The notes below the pieces were generated by a model. The model was not told the origin of the DNA. It was given only the letters and a program-made list of their open reading frames with translations, and ran no database searches. The position numbers and the translations under genes were made by a program. From Sphaerisporangium siamense (GTDB lineage: Bacteria; Actinomycetota; Actinomycetes; Streptosporangiales; Streptosporangiaceae), in the NCBI RefSeq assembly GCF_014205275.1, contig NZ_JACHND010000001.1, positions 4,526,001 through 4,590,000 on the forward strand: a stretch of 64,000 nt of DNA. Direction: 5' to 3'. Positions 18,962 through 28,275 of this stretch are shown here, piece after piece (within the stretch, counting starts at the first letter, position 1; each line of letters opens with the position of its first letter).

Positions 18962-19000
18962 CATGACCCGGGCCGGTCGTGGTGACCGGCCCGGGTCATG
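18962..19000. terminator. Strong bidirectional hairpin terminator
   Basis: Perfect 17-bp arms, CATGACCCGGGCCGGTC (18962-18978) and its complement (18984-19000), flank a 5-base loop. The hairpin lies between the tandem repeats and the sepH stop codon, serving the convergent YdbT-like and sepH transcripts. No T-tract follows. Confidence 0.75.
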
Positions 19001-19022
19001 GTGTGGACGCGGGCGGGGCGGG

Positions 19023-21800
19023 TCAGTCCTGGCGGCGGGCGCCGAACATGATCTCGTCCCAGGTGGGGACGGAGGCGCGGCGGCCGCGTCCCCCCTTGCG
19101 GACCGGGCGGGCGTTCGGCTTGGGCGCCTGCTGCGGGATGGGAGGCTCCGGCTTCGGCTTGGCCTCGCCCCCGGGAGCGTCCGGCTGCTCGATCTTGTCC
19201 GGCTCCGCGGCGGCGGCAGCGGGGCGGTTGGCCAGGTCGCCGCTGTTGCGCGCGGCGGGCACGGCGACCGCGGCCTCCTCGGCCTCGGACTTCTTCGCCG
19301 CCGCGGCTTTGCGGGCAGGGGTGCCGACAGGCGCGGGACGCGCCACCGGAGCCGCGGGCCGTGCCGCCTTCCCGGGACGGGCCTCCTCGGACGGCGTGTC
19401 GCCGCCGGCCCGCCCGGGCGGGACCCTCGGGATCGGTGGCCTGGGGACGGGACGGCGCGGGGCGCGGACGTTCGCCGCCTCCGCCGCCTCCTCGGAACCC
19501 GGCGCGCCGGGAGAGGGCGTCACGGGACGCTCCGCACGGTCGTGCGACGCCGCGACTTCGGCCTCTTCCGCCGCGACCTCGACGTCTTCCGCAGCGACCG
19601 GGGCCTCCGGTGCGACCGAGCCTTCCGGCGCGGCAGGACCGTCCGCGCTCTCCGGGACGGCCCGCTCGGCCTGAGCAGGGACGGCCCGTTCGGTCTGAGC
19701 CGGGGTGGGCTCGGGCTGGGGCGAGGAGGTGGTGGGCTGCGCGTGGTCCGTGGCGTGTTCGGTCTCACGAGGGCCGGCCGTGTGCGCGGTCTCGGCCTCG
19801 GACACCGTCCGCTCGGACGTGGCGTGCTCGCTCTCGCGAAGCTCGGCCGTCTGCGCGGTCTCCGCCTGGGAGGCCGTCCGCTCGGGCGCGGCCTGGTCGG
19901 GCGTGAGCTCGTGCGCCGGGGAGGCAGTCCGCTCGGACGTGGCCCGTTCCGGTGTGGCCGTGGTCGCGGGCGCCGGAGAGGACTCCGCGTCGCGAACCTC
20001 GACCGGCTCGGACCGCTCCCGCACCTCGACCGGGGCGGACCGCTCCCGCGCCTCGATCGGCTCGACCGGGACGCGCGTGACCCTGCTCTCCTCGGCCTTC
20101 TCGCCTTCCCGGTGCTCCTCACGCGTCTCGGCGGGCGGCGCATCGGACTGGATCATGGAAGCGCGGACGGCACGGGCCACCGCCTCGGGCGTCGCGACGT
20201 CCCCTGCCCCGGCGTCTCGGTCCGGGGAGGCATCCGTGGGGGAGGGGGCGACCGGGCGCAGCGGGGTCGGCTGAGCGGGGGGCTCGGCGACCTCGGGCCG
20301 GACACCGCCGTGCTCGGCACGCGCGCCGGAACGCTCCTGGCCGTCGCCACCGAACTCCGCGGCACGAGACGGCTCGGCGACACGAGGCTCGACGCCGCGC
20401 GGCTCCTCGGCACGGGACTCGGCGGAACGGAACTCATCGGCACGGCGCTCGGCGGGACGAGCCTCAGAGAGATGAGACTCGGATGGCCGAGTTTCGGCGG
20501 GACGAGGCTCGGCGGGTCGGGAAGGCCGGGCGGTTTGGGAGTACTCGTCGGCGTCCCTGGCGTCGCGGGGCTCGGCGGACGGCCGGTGACCGGTGGAGAC
20601 GTCGTGGTAGGCGGAGGGGGCTTCCCTCACGGGGGACGACGGCTCGTCACGAAAGCGCTCGTCACGGAACGACGCGGGCTCCTGCCGGACCGCCAGGGGC
20701 TCTTCCCGGTAGGCGGAGGGAGCCTGGCGGAACGGGTGGTGCTGGTCCCGCCGGGCGGGCCGCTCGTCCTGGGACGTCGTGGACGGCTCGTCCCTGGTGA
20801 AAGAGGCGGCCTCCCCCCGGAACGCGGGGGACCCCTGGTAGGAAGCCCTTCCCTCCTGGGGGAAGGACGGCTCGTCAAAGGCGGCGCGGGAATCGCGCCG
20901 CGCCGGTTCGTCATGGAACGCGGGCCGGTCTTCGCGCCGCGCCGGTTCGTCCCGGAAGGTGGGCCGCTCTTCGCGCGGGGCGCGCTCGTCGCGGAACGCG
21001 GGCCGGTCTTCGCGCCGCGCCGGTTCGTCGCGGAAGGTGGGCCGGTCTTCGCGCAGGGCGGGCTCGTCATGGAACGTGGGCCGCTCTTCGCGCGGGGCGC
21101 GCTCGTCGCGGTACGTGGGGGTCTGTTCCCGTGTGGAGGACGGGCCGGTGGTGGGCACCGGGGTCAGCTTGGCGGCCAGTCGCGGCACGAACGGCGTCAC
21201 CGTGGCCTCTTCGACCGGTTCGACGTACTCGGTGGCGGACAGCCGCAGCGCCTCGTCGTCGTACGGCGTCACGTGCCGCCGCCTGATGTCGAACAGCCAT
21301 TCGGCGTTCCTGGTGTGACCGTTCCACACGAAGCCGAGCTTGATGCGCCACAGGCCGTCGTCGCGCTTGCAGGAGTCCCAGTCGATCTCGTCGCTGGGGA
21401 CGCCGCGGCGGCTCAGCCGTTCGGTGACGAGTTCGCCGAGGGTGGGCCCCGGAGTGGACTCGCCCGGCAGGCGGACGGCGACACGCTGCGCCTGCTGCGC
21501 GGTGTACTCCCGTTCCTGCAGGACCGGTCCCTCGAACCAGCGGACACGCTCCACCGGGATACCCGCGGTGGCGGCGATCTCCTCCGCGGTCTCCCCCGCA
21601 CGGATGCGGGCCTGGATCTCCTTGGGGCGCAACGGACTCTCCACTTCGATCTCGTACTGGCCGAGACGGGAGAAGTTGCCGCGGACCGCCGCTCGGAGCC
21701 GTTCGTCGACGGGAAGCGTGAATCGTGTGCCCCGGCCGGCCGTAGCCAGCACGAGGTAGGTACCGTCCTCGCTTACCGCGACGAGTCGGAGCTCCTGCAT
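19023..21800 (-). CDS. sepH: SepH, FtsZ-binding cell-division regulator, with an expanded linker
   Basis: The N-terminal about 195 residues are a canonical DUF3071/SepH domain: MQELRLVAVSEDGTYLVL, the helix-turn-helix-like part RPKEIQARIRAGETAEEIA (residues 58-76), and WRIKLGFVWNGHTRNAEWLF. The C terminus keeps the conserved block RRASVPTWDEIMFGARRQD. In Streptomyces, SepH binds FtsZ and promotes filament assembly at division septa. SepH is about 345 residues there; here it is 925 because the linker has grown to about 700 residues. The linker includes 13-residue repeats (residues 224-313), Thr/Glu/Ala-rich imperfect repeats (RESEHATSERT type) and a Pro/Lys-rich tail. ATG 21800 has AAGGGA 6 bases upstream. 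The identity is sure; the function of the linker is unknown. Confidence 0.93.
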   Translation of the reverse strand: MQELRLVAVSEDGTYLVLATAGRGTRFTLPVDERLRAAVRGNFSRLGQYEIEVESPLRPKEIQARIRAGETAEEIAATAGIPVERVRWFEGPVLQEREYTAQQAQRVAVRLPGESTPGPTLGELVTERLSRRGVPSDEIDWDSCKRDDGLWRIKLGFVWNGHTRNAEWLFDIRRRHVTPYDDEALRLSATEYVEPVEEATVTPFVPRLAAKLTPVPTTGPSSTREQTPTYRDERAPREERPTFHDEPALREDRPTFRDEPARREDRPAFRDERAPREERPTFRDEPARREDRPAFHDEPARRDSRAAFDEPSFPQEGRASYQGSPAFRGEAASFTRDEPSTTSQDERPARRDQHHPFRQAPSAYREEPLAVRQEPASFRDERFRDEPSSPVREAPSAYHDVSTGHRPSAEPRDARDADEYSQTARPSRPAEPRPAETRPSESHLSEARPAERRADEFRSAESRAEEPRGVEPRVAEPSRAAEFGGDGQERSGARAEHGGVRPEVAEPPAQPTPLRPVAPSPTDASPDRDAGAGDVATPEAVARAVRASMIQSDAPPAETREEHREGEKAEESRVTRVPVEPIEARERSAPVEVRERSEPVEVRDAESSPAPATTATPERATSERTASPAHELTPDQAAPERTASQAETAQTAELRESEHATSERTVSEAETAHTAGPRETEHATDHAQPTTSSPQPEPTPAQTERAVPAQAERAVPESADGPAAPEGSVAPEAPVAAEDVEVAAEEAEVAASHDRAERPVTPSPGAPGSEEAAEAANVRAPRRPVPRPPIPRVPPGRAGGDTPSEEARPGKAARPAAPVARPAPVGTPARKAAAAKKSEAEEAAVAVPAARNSGDLANRPAAAAAEPDKIEQPDAPGGEAKPKPEPPIPQQAPKPNARPVRKGGRGRRASVPTWDEIMFGARRQD
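20862..21131 (-). repeat. 39-bp coding repeats in sepH (13-residue units)
   Basis: Residues 224-313 of SepH consist of about seven consecutive 13-residue units: REQTPTYRDERAP, REERPTFHDEPAL, REDRPTFRDEPAR, REDRPAFRDERAP, REERPTFRDEPAR, REDRPAFHDEPAR, then a degenerate RDSRAAFDEPSF. Each unit alternates Arg and Asp/Glu around an aromatic residue. The array keeps the reading frame, and further degenerate copies continue toward the C terminus. Confidence 0.85.
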
Positions 21801-22347
21801 GCGAGTCCCTTCGTCGTCGTGCTCATCTTCCCCCGGACCCTTGAGTCTCTCGCGAGAGCCCGTCGCCTGCCAGCACCGTACCCGGCATGTCCGAACATCG
21901 CCTTGGTCAGAGGCATGGGGTGGTGATGAGAGGCGGGCAAATATGTCGCTTTCACCCTATCCAGCGGCTGCTCCATATGCAGCAAACGGGTTGGGCCTCC
22001 TTCCGGGATTCTCGCGAATCGCGGACCCGCGCGCCCTGCAGTTCACCCAAGAGACACCAGAAATGCCGCGAAGGCAAGGGGAACGTGGCGACCACGGCGG
22101 ACCGGATCCCGCATCACGAGGGCGGGCCGTACGGGCGCGTGACGAGCCGGTGAGTCCGGGAATCCACCTTCTACCGGGCAAAACCCGATCAAATGTTCAA
22201 TTCCCCGCATCACGGATAGAAGCGATGTGGCGGGCTCCGCGGGCGCGGATTCCGCCCGCGTGCCCCCGATCGCGGAGACGCCCACGGCACGCGAACGCAC
22301 GGGCACATCGTCAGGGCGAGGCCGATCCATGCGCGGCGAGGAGACGG
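21801..22347. other. Divergent intergenic region without a supported gene
   Basis: About 550 bases between the divergent sepH and the next membrane protein gene. The frames present are Arg/Pro-rich artefacts without ribosome sites. Parts of the stretch (21880-22200) have lower G+C than the coding neighbours. It must hold the sepH promoter and that of the gene at 22348; I could not identify a specific regulatory motif. Confidence 0.4.
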
Positions 22348-23232
22348 ATGGCTGACAAGAACCGGCTCGATCTCAGCGCGCCGCAGATCGTGGGCAGCGC
22401 CCTGGCGGCGGCGACGGCGGCCGTGGCGGCGTCGTTCCTCGGCGTGGCGGGGACGGTGGCCGGGGCGGCCCTGGCCAGCGCGGCCACCACGGCCGGCAAC
22501 GCGATCTACACCCACTACCTCCACCGCACCAGGGACCGCCTCAAGGACGCGCACAGCCTGATCACCGGCGCGCGGGCGGAGGCGGAGGAACACGCCCACG
22601 AGGACGCCGCGGTCGCCCGGCCCGGCGAGGAGGGCCTCGCCACGGCCGTCCACGCCACCGTGCGCGACCACGGGCCCGCCGACCTGCCGCTGGACGACGC
22701 CGCGCCGCCGGTCGGCGCCGAGCAGGCGCCCCCCTTGCGGGCGGAGGGGCCGCGCGCGCCCCTCTGGGCGACGGCGGCCGTGGCGGCGGTGGCGACCTTC
22801 GCGCTGAGCATGGGCGGCATCCTGGCGTTCGAGCTGGTCAGCGGCAAGCCGTTGAGCGCGACCGTCCAGGGCAGGGACGGGTCGGGGACCAGCCTAGGCG
22901 GACGGGTCTCCGGGCCCGCGAACCCCGCCGTGATCCCCTCCGGGACGGAGGAGCGGGAGACCGGCACGGCCCCGGACCGCGAGAAGCAGACCCCGACCGC
23001 GACGCCCGGCGGGACCGCCCCCGCCAGCACCGCCCCCGCGGCCCCGTCGGAGGAACCCCCGGCCTCCTCCGCGCCGTCGGCCCCGCCCGCGGACGGCACC
23101 GGTGAGGAGCCGCCGGGTGGCTCGGACACCGGCGACCGGAACGGTACGGACGGCGCCCCCGGCGACCAGGGCGACCCGACCGGCGAGGCGCCCCGGGAGG
23201 GCACCGGAGAAGGCGCGCCCTCCGAAGGCTGA
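22348..23232 (+). CDS. Membrane-associated hypothetical protein with disordered acidic tail
   Basis: The 294-residue product starts at ATG 22348 with GAGGAGACGG upstream. Its first domain (residues about 8-65) is a hydrophobic glycine/alanine-rich hairpin (IVGSALAAATAAVAASFLGVAGTV) ending in YTHYLHRTRDRLKDA. This pattern is common to actinobacterial proteins annotated only as hypothetical. A second membrane helix (LWATAAVAAVATFALSMGGILAFEL, residues about 133-157) precedes a tail of over 100 residues rich in Pro, Ser, Thr, Glu and Gly. It looks like a membrane protein with a long flexible exported or cytoplasmic extension. No function is recognised. Confidence 0.75.
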   Translation: MADKNRLDLSAPQIVGSALAAATAAVAASFLGVAGTVAGAALASAATTAGNAIYTHYLHRTRDRLKDAHSLITGARAEAEEHAHEDAAVARPGEEGLATAVHATVRDHGPADLPLDDAAPPVGAEQAPPLRAEGPRAPLWATAAVAAVATFALSMGGILAFELVSGKPLSATVQGRDGSGTSLGGRVSGPANPAVIPSGTEERETGTAPDREKQTPTATPGGTAPASTAPAAPSEEPPASSAPSAPPADGTGEEPPGGSDTGDRNGTDGAPGDQGDPTGEAPREGTGEGAPSEG

Positions 23233-23250
23233 CGAGGCCGGGATGGGGCC

Positions 23251-24531
23251 TCAGCCGAGCACCTGGTCCAGATAGTCGTTGGAGAAGACGCGGCCGGGGT
23301 CGAGCGAGTCGCGCAGGGCCACGAAGTCGCCGAACCGCGGGTACACGCCCGACAGGTACGCGGCGTCGCGCGTGTGGAGCTTGCCCCAGTGCGGGCGCCC
23401 GTCCAGGCGCGCCATGATCTGCTCGGCGGCCTCGAAGTAGGCGGGGTTCGGCGCGCGCCGGTAGACGTGGCAGGCGATGTAGGCCGACTCCCTGCCGTAG
23501 GCGGTGGACAGCCAGGCGTCGCTGGGCGGGGTGACCCGCACCTCGACGGGGAAGGTGATCCGCCAGTCGCTCAGGTCGATCAGGTCGCGCAGTTCGCGCA
23601 GCGCCTGCCCGAGGCGCTCCCGCGGGACGGCGTACTCCATCTCCAGGAAGCGCACGTCGCGCACGCTGGTGAACACCTTGTAGGCCGTGTCGGTGTGCTC
23701 GGAGGCGCTGAGCGCGCCCGCCGAGACGCCGTTGAGCCGGGGTACGGCGGCGGGGAAGCGGGCGCCGACGGCGCACAGGGCGCCGAACAGGGTGTTCTCC
23801 AGGAACACCTCGTCCAGCCAGCGCCGCAGCGCCCCGGGCGGCGCGGCGGGGCCGGGGGAGCGGTTGTTGCGCTTGACCAGGCAGGTGTCGGTGTGCGGCA
23901 GCCAGAAGAAGTCGAGGTGCTCGTCGGCGGCGACGACCTCGTCCAGGGACGCCAGGATGCGGCTGAACGGCATGGGCGTGCGGGCGCTGCGCAGCAGGAA
24001 CGACGGTTCCACCCGGAAGGTGACGGCGGTGAGGACGCCGAGCGCGCCGAGGCCGACCCGCGCCGCGTCGAACAGGTCGCCCTCGGAGACGGTGGTGATC
24101 GACCCGTCGGCCAGCACCATCTCCAGTTCGGTCACCTGGTCGGCGAGGCCGCCGACGTCCCTGCCGGTGCCGTGGGTGCCGGTCTGGATGGCGCCGGCCA
24201 CGGTCTGCTCGGTGATGTCGCCCATGTTGGCCAGCGCGAGCCCGCGCCGGTCGAGCTCCTCGTTGAGGACGCGCAGCGGGGTGCCGGCGGCGACCTTGAC
24301 CCGGCCCTCGCCGGCGGAGAGCACGCCGGTGAGGGCGTGGGGGCGCAGGAGGACGCCGTCGGTGAGGGCCACCCCGGTGAAGGAGTGGCCCGTGCCGGTC
24401 ATGCGCACCCGCGTCCCGCGCGCGGCGGCGTCCCGCACGGCGTCGGCCACCTCCCGCGCGGAGGAGGGCACGCGTACCTCGGCGGGTGTGATGGCCTGGT
24501 TGCCGGCCCAGTTCCGGAAGACCGCTTTCAT
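23251..24531 (-). CDS. FAD-dependent sugar-1,4-lactone oxidase (ALO/GULO family)
   Basis: This 426-residue flavoprotein starts at ATG 24531 (MKAVFRNWAGNQAITPAEV), the standard family beginning; an upstream ATG at 24588 adds 19 non-conserved residues. It has the p-cresol methylhydroxylase-type FAD domain (GTGHSFTGVALTDG, GDITEQTVAGAIQTGTHGTG) and a C-terminal ALO domain ending in the family motif HWGKLH, then VYPRFGDF and DPGRVFSNDYLDQVLG. Relatives oxidise L-gulono- or D-arabinono-1,4-lactone, xylitol or similar polyols with oxygen. The His that carries covalent FAD in some members is plausible at GTGHS. It lies downstream of an MFS carrier gene on the same strand. Substrate unknown. Confidence 0.88.
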   Translation of the reverse strand: MKAVFRNWAGNQAITPAEVRVPSSAREVADAVRDAAARGTRVRMTGTGHSFTGVALTDGVLLRPHALTGVLSAGEGRVKVAAGTPLRVLNEELDRRGLALANMGDITEQTVAGAIQTGTHGTGRDVGGLADQVTELEMVLADGSITTVSEGDLFDAARVGLGALGVLTAVTFRVEPSFLLRSARTPMPFSRILASLDEVVAADEHLDFFWLPHTDTCLVKRNNRSPGPAAPPGALRRWLDEVFLENTLFGALCAVGARFPAAVPRLNGVSAGALSASEHTDTAYKVFTSVRDVRFLEMEYAVPRERLGQALRELRDLIDLSDWRITFPVEVRVTPPSDAWLSTAYGRESAYIACHVYRRAPNPAYFEAAEQIMARLDGRPHWGKLHTRDAAYLSGVYPRFGDFVALRDSLDPGRVFSNDYLDQVLG

Positions 24532-24573
24532 GCTGGAGCACGATAACCACGAACGCGCTGATAGACCAGATAT

Positions 24574-24588
24574 ATGAGCCTGGCTCAT
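24574..24588. promoter_or_regulatory. 15-bp perfect palindrome upstream of the lactone oxidase gene
   Basis: ATGAGCC and GGCTCAT are perfect 7-bp arms around a single T, 43 bases before the oxidase ATG and just after the MFS stop codon. The site could be an operator or a short transcription barrier. No regulator gene is adjacent. Confidence 0.3.
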
Positions 24589-24597
24589 GAGCCGGCG

Positions 24598-25809
24598 TCA
24601 GCACGTGCTGGGGGCCTCCGAGGCGCCGGTCTCCGGGGTGCGCAGCAGCGAGCCGCCCCCGACGCCGATCGCCAGCGCCAGTAGCGCGCACCCGTACGAG
24701 AAGACGTAGGCGTTGGACGGCCCGAACGCGTCGGTCATCCGCCCGCCGGCCCAGGCGCCGATGGCGACGCCGAACCCGACCGCGGTGGAGATCCACGACA
24801 TGCCCTCGGTCAGCAGGTGGCCGGGGACCAGGCGCTCGACCAGCGCGTAGCCCGTGATGATGATCGGCGAGATCGCGAACCCGGAGACGAACGCGACCAG
24901 CGCCATGCTCCACAGGCCGGAGACCAGAAGGATGGGGGCCATTCCGACGGCGAAGATGATCAGGCCGCGCGTGAACCGCCGGCCCAGCGAGATCTTCCAG
25001 GCGCGCGAGCCGAACCACAGACCCGAGATCATGCTGCCGCCCGCGAACGACGCGAGCAGCAGGCCCGAGGCCGCCTTCGCGCCGTGGTCCTCGGCGAAGG
25101 CCACGGTGATCAGGTCGATCGAGCCGAACACCGCGCCCATGGCGAGGAACACGCAGGACATCAGCGCCACCCCCGGGATCATGATCGGGCTGCCGCCGTG
25201 CTCGGTGGCCGGACGCACCGGGGGCTCGGTGCCGCGCTGCACGGAGAAGGCGATGGTCCCCGCGACCGTGCACACCAGTGTGAGGATGAGCCCCGCGTAC
25301 GGGTTGACCATGGTGGCGAGGCCGGTGACTAGCGCGGGCCCGGCCACGAACACCACCTCGTCGGCCACGGACTCGAACGAGAACGCCGTGTGCAGCATCG
25401 CCGAGCGGCCGAGCAGGTGGGACCAGCGGGCCCGGACCATCGAGCCGAGCGACGTCGCGGTGCCGCCGACGACGATGCCCGAGGCGAACAGCGTCCACTG
25501 CGGGGCGCCGTACTCGGCGAAGAGCATCAGCGACGCCAGCGCGGCGCCGTGCGTGAGGACGAACGGGATGAGTACTCTGGCCTGGCCGAACCTGTCCACC
25601 AGCCGGCCCGACAGCGGGGCGGCGATCGCGAAGGCGACGGAGACGGTCGCCGAGACCGCCCCGGCGGTCGCGTAGGAGCCGGTGAGCGCCGAGATGAGCA
25701 GCACGATGCCGATTCCGAGCATCGACATCGGCATCCGCCCGATGAATCCGGCGATGACGAACCCCTTGGCCCCGGGCATGCGGAACAGCCCTCGATACGG
25801 CCCGACCAC
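24598..25809 (-). CDS. Major facilitator superfamily transporter
   Basis: The frame stays open further upstream, but GTG 25809 is the likely start: AGGGGCGGA precedes it and the product then begins VVGPYRGLFRMPGAKGF, the normal MFS N-terminal pattern. The 403 residues contain about 12 membrane segments and the typical loop 2-3 motif (SGRLVDRFGQARVLIP, about residues 65-80). It resembles the small 'MFS transporter' proteins next to sepH in other actinomycetes, whose substrates are unknown. The gene is divergent from the transglycosylase (136-bp gap) and precedes the lactone oxidase by 66 bp. Confidence 0.88.
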   Translation of the reverse strand: MVGPYRGLFRMPGAKGFVIAGFIGRMPMSMLGIGIVLLISALTGSYATAGAVSATVSVAFAIAAPLSGRLVDRFGQARVLIPFVLTHGAALASLMLFAEYGAPQWTLFASGIVVGGTATSLGSMVRARWSHLLGRSAMLHTAFSFESVADEVVFVAGPALVTGLATMVNPYAGLILTLVCTVAGTIAFSVQRGTEPPVRPATEHGGSPIMIPGVALMSCVFLAMGAVFGSIDLITVAFAEDHGAKAASGLLLASFAGGSMISGLWFGSRAWKISLGRRFTRGLIIFAVGMAPILLVSGLWSMALVAFVSGFAISPIIITGYALVERLVPGHLLTEGMSWISTAVGFGVAIGAWAGGRMTDAFGPSNAYVFSYGCALLALAIGVGGGSLLRTPETGASEAPSTC

Positions 25810-25944
25810 GATTCCGCCCCTTTCGCGCGCCCCCGGCACGCGTCGATACGAACCCGCCAAACCTTCGCGTATGGGACGGCGAGGCGGCAAGTGAATTTCG
25901 GGCAACCTACACGAAGCCGGATTCCCACGGTTAACGTGGGTCGA

Positions 25945-27198
25945 GTGTCGCAACCTTCTCGGCCGATGCCCGCGGGCGCCGCCGTGGTCGGGCTCGCGCT
26001 GCTGATCGTCCTCGGCGTGACGGCCGCCGCGGCCCTGCTGATCACCCGGGACACCGCCCGTGACGGGGCCGCGGAGCGGACCGGGGCTGCGCGCACCCCG
26101 CTCGGCGACGTCCGCGACCTCACCGCCCCGGTCTCGCCCTTCCCCGCGCTGCCCGCCGGGCCCTCGTCCCCGGCCCGCGTCGTGCCCTCGTCCCTGGACA
26201 GGGCGAGCGCGTCCGTGCGGCTCACCCCGCCCCACCTGATCGCCATCGTGCGCCGCGCCCTCACCCCCGCGGCCCTGGACGGGATCTCCGCGCTGCGCGA
26301 CGTCAGGAAGGTGGCCGTGGCCGACGCCGGGGCCATCCGCTTCTCCACCGCCACGCTGAACCTGCTCGCCGTGGACCCGGCGGAGTTCCGCGCCTGGGCG
26401 CCCAAGGCCGTCGCCAGGGAGCCCGAGGTCTGGGACGCGCTCGCGCGCGGCGAGTTCGTCGCCGACTCCAAGATCGCCGCTTCCTACCTGCTGAAGCTCG
26501 GCGGCGAGTACGCGACCGGCGGCGGGTCGCGGCTGCGGGTCGCCGCCGCGGCGCCGCTCGGCCTGCCGGGCGTGGACGGCCTGGTCGGCAAGGAGACCGG
26601 CCGGGCGCTCGGCCTGCTCCCCGGCGTCGCGGTCCTGCTGCACACCGCCAGGGGCAAGGAGTCCGCCGTCGTCCCCCGGGTCAGGAAGCTGCTCGGCGCG
26701 GAGGCCCAGGTGGTGCCGGTCGGCCGCGCGGCGGCGGCACGCCCGTCCGCCTCCGCCGCGCCGTCCCCGCCCTCTCCGCCCCTGGTGGCCGCCGCGGGCT
26801 CCTACCGGGTCGGGCGGCCGGGCAGCTACCTGGAGCTCTACAAGATCGCCGCCGCCCGGGTCTGCCCCGGCCTGTCATGGACCGTCCTCGCGGCGATCGG
26901 CCAGGTCGAGAGCGGCCACGGCCGCAACAACGGCCCCTCGTCGGCGGGCGCGCTCGGGCCCATGCAGTTCATGCCCGCCACGTGGAAGGCGTACGGCGTG
27001 GACGGCGACGGGGACGGCACGCCGGACATCTGGAGCCCCTACGACGCGGTGCCGTCCGCCGCGCGCTACCTGTGCGCCAACGGGGCGGCCCAGGGCGGCG
27101 CCAAGCTCCGCTCGGCCGTGTACCGCTACAACCACTCATGGGCCTACGTCGACAAGGTGCTGCGCATCGCCGACGGCTACGCCCGCGCCTACTCCTGA
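25945..27198 (+). CDS. Exported lytic murein transglycosylase (SLT/MltB type)
   Basis: The 417-residue protein has an N-terminal signal anchor ([20 protein letters not shown], residues about 12-31), a Pro/Ala-rich linker and a helical region of unknown role. A C-terminal transglycosylase domain spans about residues 295-417. The catalytic Glu lies in IGQVESGHG, followed by the motifs [20 protein letters not shown] and [17 protein letters not shown]. It would cleave peptidoglycan glycan strands outside the membrane. GTG 25945 is chosen; GTG 25936 is also in frame. CCCACG-GTTAA-CGTGGG (25924-25940) directly precedes the start and might affect expression. Its last 10 bases overlap the tail of the convergent ferrochelatase gene. 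Confidence 0.88.
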   Translation: MSQPSRPMPAGAAVVGLALLIVLGVTAAAALLITRDTARDGAAERTGAARTPLGDVRDLTAPVSPFPALPAGPSSPARVVPSSLDRASASVRLTPPHLIAIVRRALTPAALDGISALRDVRKVAVADAGAIRFSTATLNLLAVDPAEFRAWAPKAVAREPEVWDALARGEFVADSKIAASYLLKLGGEYATGGGSRLRVAAAAPLGLPGVDGLVGKETGRALGLLPGVAVLLHTARGKESAVVPRVRKLLGAEAQVVPVGRAAAARPSASAAPSPPSPPLVAAAGSYRVGRPGSYLELYKIAAARVCPGLSWTVLAAIGQVESGHGRNNGPSSAGALGPMQFMPATWKAYGVDGDGDGTPDIWSPYDAVPSAARYLCANGAAQGGAKLRSAVYRYNHSWAYVDKVLRIADGYARAYS

Positions 27199-28202
27199 AC
27201 GGCCTGGGCGGCCTGCGCGGCCTGGGCGGACCCGGCGGACTCGGGACGGCCGGGGCGTCGCGGCGCGGGGCAGCACGCCGCCCCGCAGGCGGCGGGCTCC
27301 GGCTCCGCCAGCAGCTCGGCCACCATCGACACGAACCGCGGGTGGGTGCCCGCGGTCGCCGCCCGGGTCATGGGCAGCCCCAGCTCGCGCGCCTTGGCCG
27401 CGGCCTCGGTGTCCAGGTCGTACACGACCTCCATGTGGTCGGAGACGAAGCCGATCGGCACCAGCACCACCGCCGGGGCGCCGGCGGCGGCGAGCGCCTC
27501 CAGGTGGTCGCAGACGTCGGGCTCCAGCCACGGCACCTGCGGCGGCCCGCTGCGGCTCTGCCACACCAGGTCCCACGGCCGGTCGCCCGCCACCAGCGAC
27601 GCGGTGGCGCGGAGCTGGGCCTCGTAGGCGCCGCCGGACGGCCCGGAGGACGCGGCCATCGAGACCGGGATGCTGTGCGCGGTGAACACCAGGCGGGCGT
27701 CCGCGCGGAGCTCCGGGGGGAGCCGGTCCAGGGCCTCGCGGGTGTGGTCGGTCATGGCGGCGATGAAGCCGGGGTGGTCGAAGTAGTGGCGCAGCCGGAC
27801 GACCTCCGGCGCGCCGGGCACCTCGGCGCGCGCCCGCGCGATGTCGTCCAGATACTGGCGGCAACTGGAGTAGGAGCTGTAGGCCGCGGTGATGAACGCC
27901 GCCGCGCGCGTCACGCCGTCGGCGGCCATCTGGCGCAGGGTGTCGGCCAGGAAGGGGTGCCAGTTGCGGTTGCCCCAGTAGATCGGCAGGCCGACCCGCG
28001 GCCGCAGGGCCTCGATCAGGTCGCGGCACTGCCCGTTGATGGGGCTGACGCCGCCGAAGCCCTGGTAGTGGGCCTCCACCTCCAGCAGCCGCTCGCGCGG
28101 CACCCCGCGGCCCCTGACGACGTTCTCCAGGAACGGCATGACGTCCTCGGGCTTCTCCGGCCCGCCGAAGGAGACGACAAGCAGCGCGTCGTAACGTCCC
28201 AT
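27189..28202 (-). CDS. hemH: Ferrochelatase (coproporphyrin-type in actinobacteria)
   Basis: The 337-residue enzyme starts at ATG 28202 ([21 protein letters not shown]); ATG 28220 is an alternative. Family motifs include [15 protein letters not shown], the active-site His in [10 protein letters not shown], and the metal/porphyrin region [19 protein letters not shown]. It inserts Fe(II) into the tetrapyrrole; actinobacteria use the coproporphyrin-dependent route, so coproporphyrin III is the likely substrate. The Cys in SSCRQYL plus the C-terminal CGAACC group are plausible [2Fe-2S] ligands, as known in actinobacterial members. An unusual Ala/Gln-rich tail ([13 protein letters not shown]) ends the protein where it overlaps the transglycosylase gene on the other strand. 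It diverges from the S9 peptidase gene (73 bp). Confidence 0.93.
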   Translation of the reverse strand: MGRYDALLVVSFGGPEKPEDVMPFLENVVRGRGVPRERLLEVEAHYQGFGGVSPINGQCRDLIEALRPRVGLPIYWGNRNWHPFLADTLRQMAADGVTRAAAFITAAYSSYSSCRQYLDDIARARAEVPGAPEVVRLRHYFDHPGFIAAMTDHTREALDRLPPELRADARLVFTAHSIPVSMAASSGPSGGAYEAQLRATASLVAGDRPWDLVWQSRSGPPQVPWLEPDVCDHLEALAAAGAPAVVLVPIGFVSDHMEVVYDLDTEAAAKARELGLPMTRAATAGTHPRFVSMVAELLAEPEPAACGAACCPAPRRPGRPESAGSAQAAQAAQAVQE

Positions 28203-28275
28203 GGGACCATCCAACCGCATCTCCCGGGGTGCGGGTGCTATGGGACCGGCCGGGCAGGAGGGTAGGTTCGGAAAA

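Noticed and set aside
18593-18964. Minus-strand frame encoding a repeated ARGRSRPNGV-like peptide
   Set aside because: The peptide repeat follows directly from the 30-bp tandem DNA array. There is no ribosome site and the left part is antisense to the YdbT-like gene.
18963-21926. 987-codon + strand frame opposite sepH
   Set aside because: Gly/Arg/Leu-rich antisense artefact. The minus strand encodes a canonical SepH N-terminal domain and C-terminal motif.
22838-25498. 886-codon minus-strand frame across the hypothetical protein gene, the lactone oxidase and the MFS gene
   Set aside because: Shadow frame with Arg/His/Pro-rich product; the FAD oxidase and MFS transporter frames there are well supported.
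25810-25944. c-di-AMP (ydaO) riboswitch upstream of the transglycosylase gene
   Set aside because: The gap is only about 135 bases and shared with a divergent gene, and I could not find the conserved ydaO core. Only the short CCCACG/CGTGGG inverted repeat is evident.
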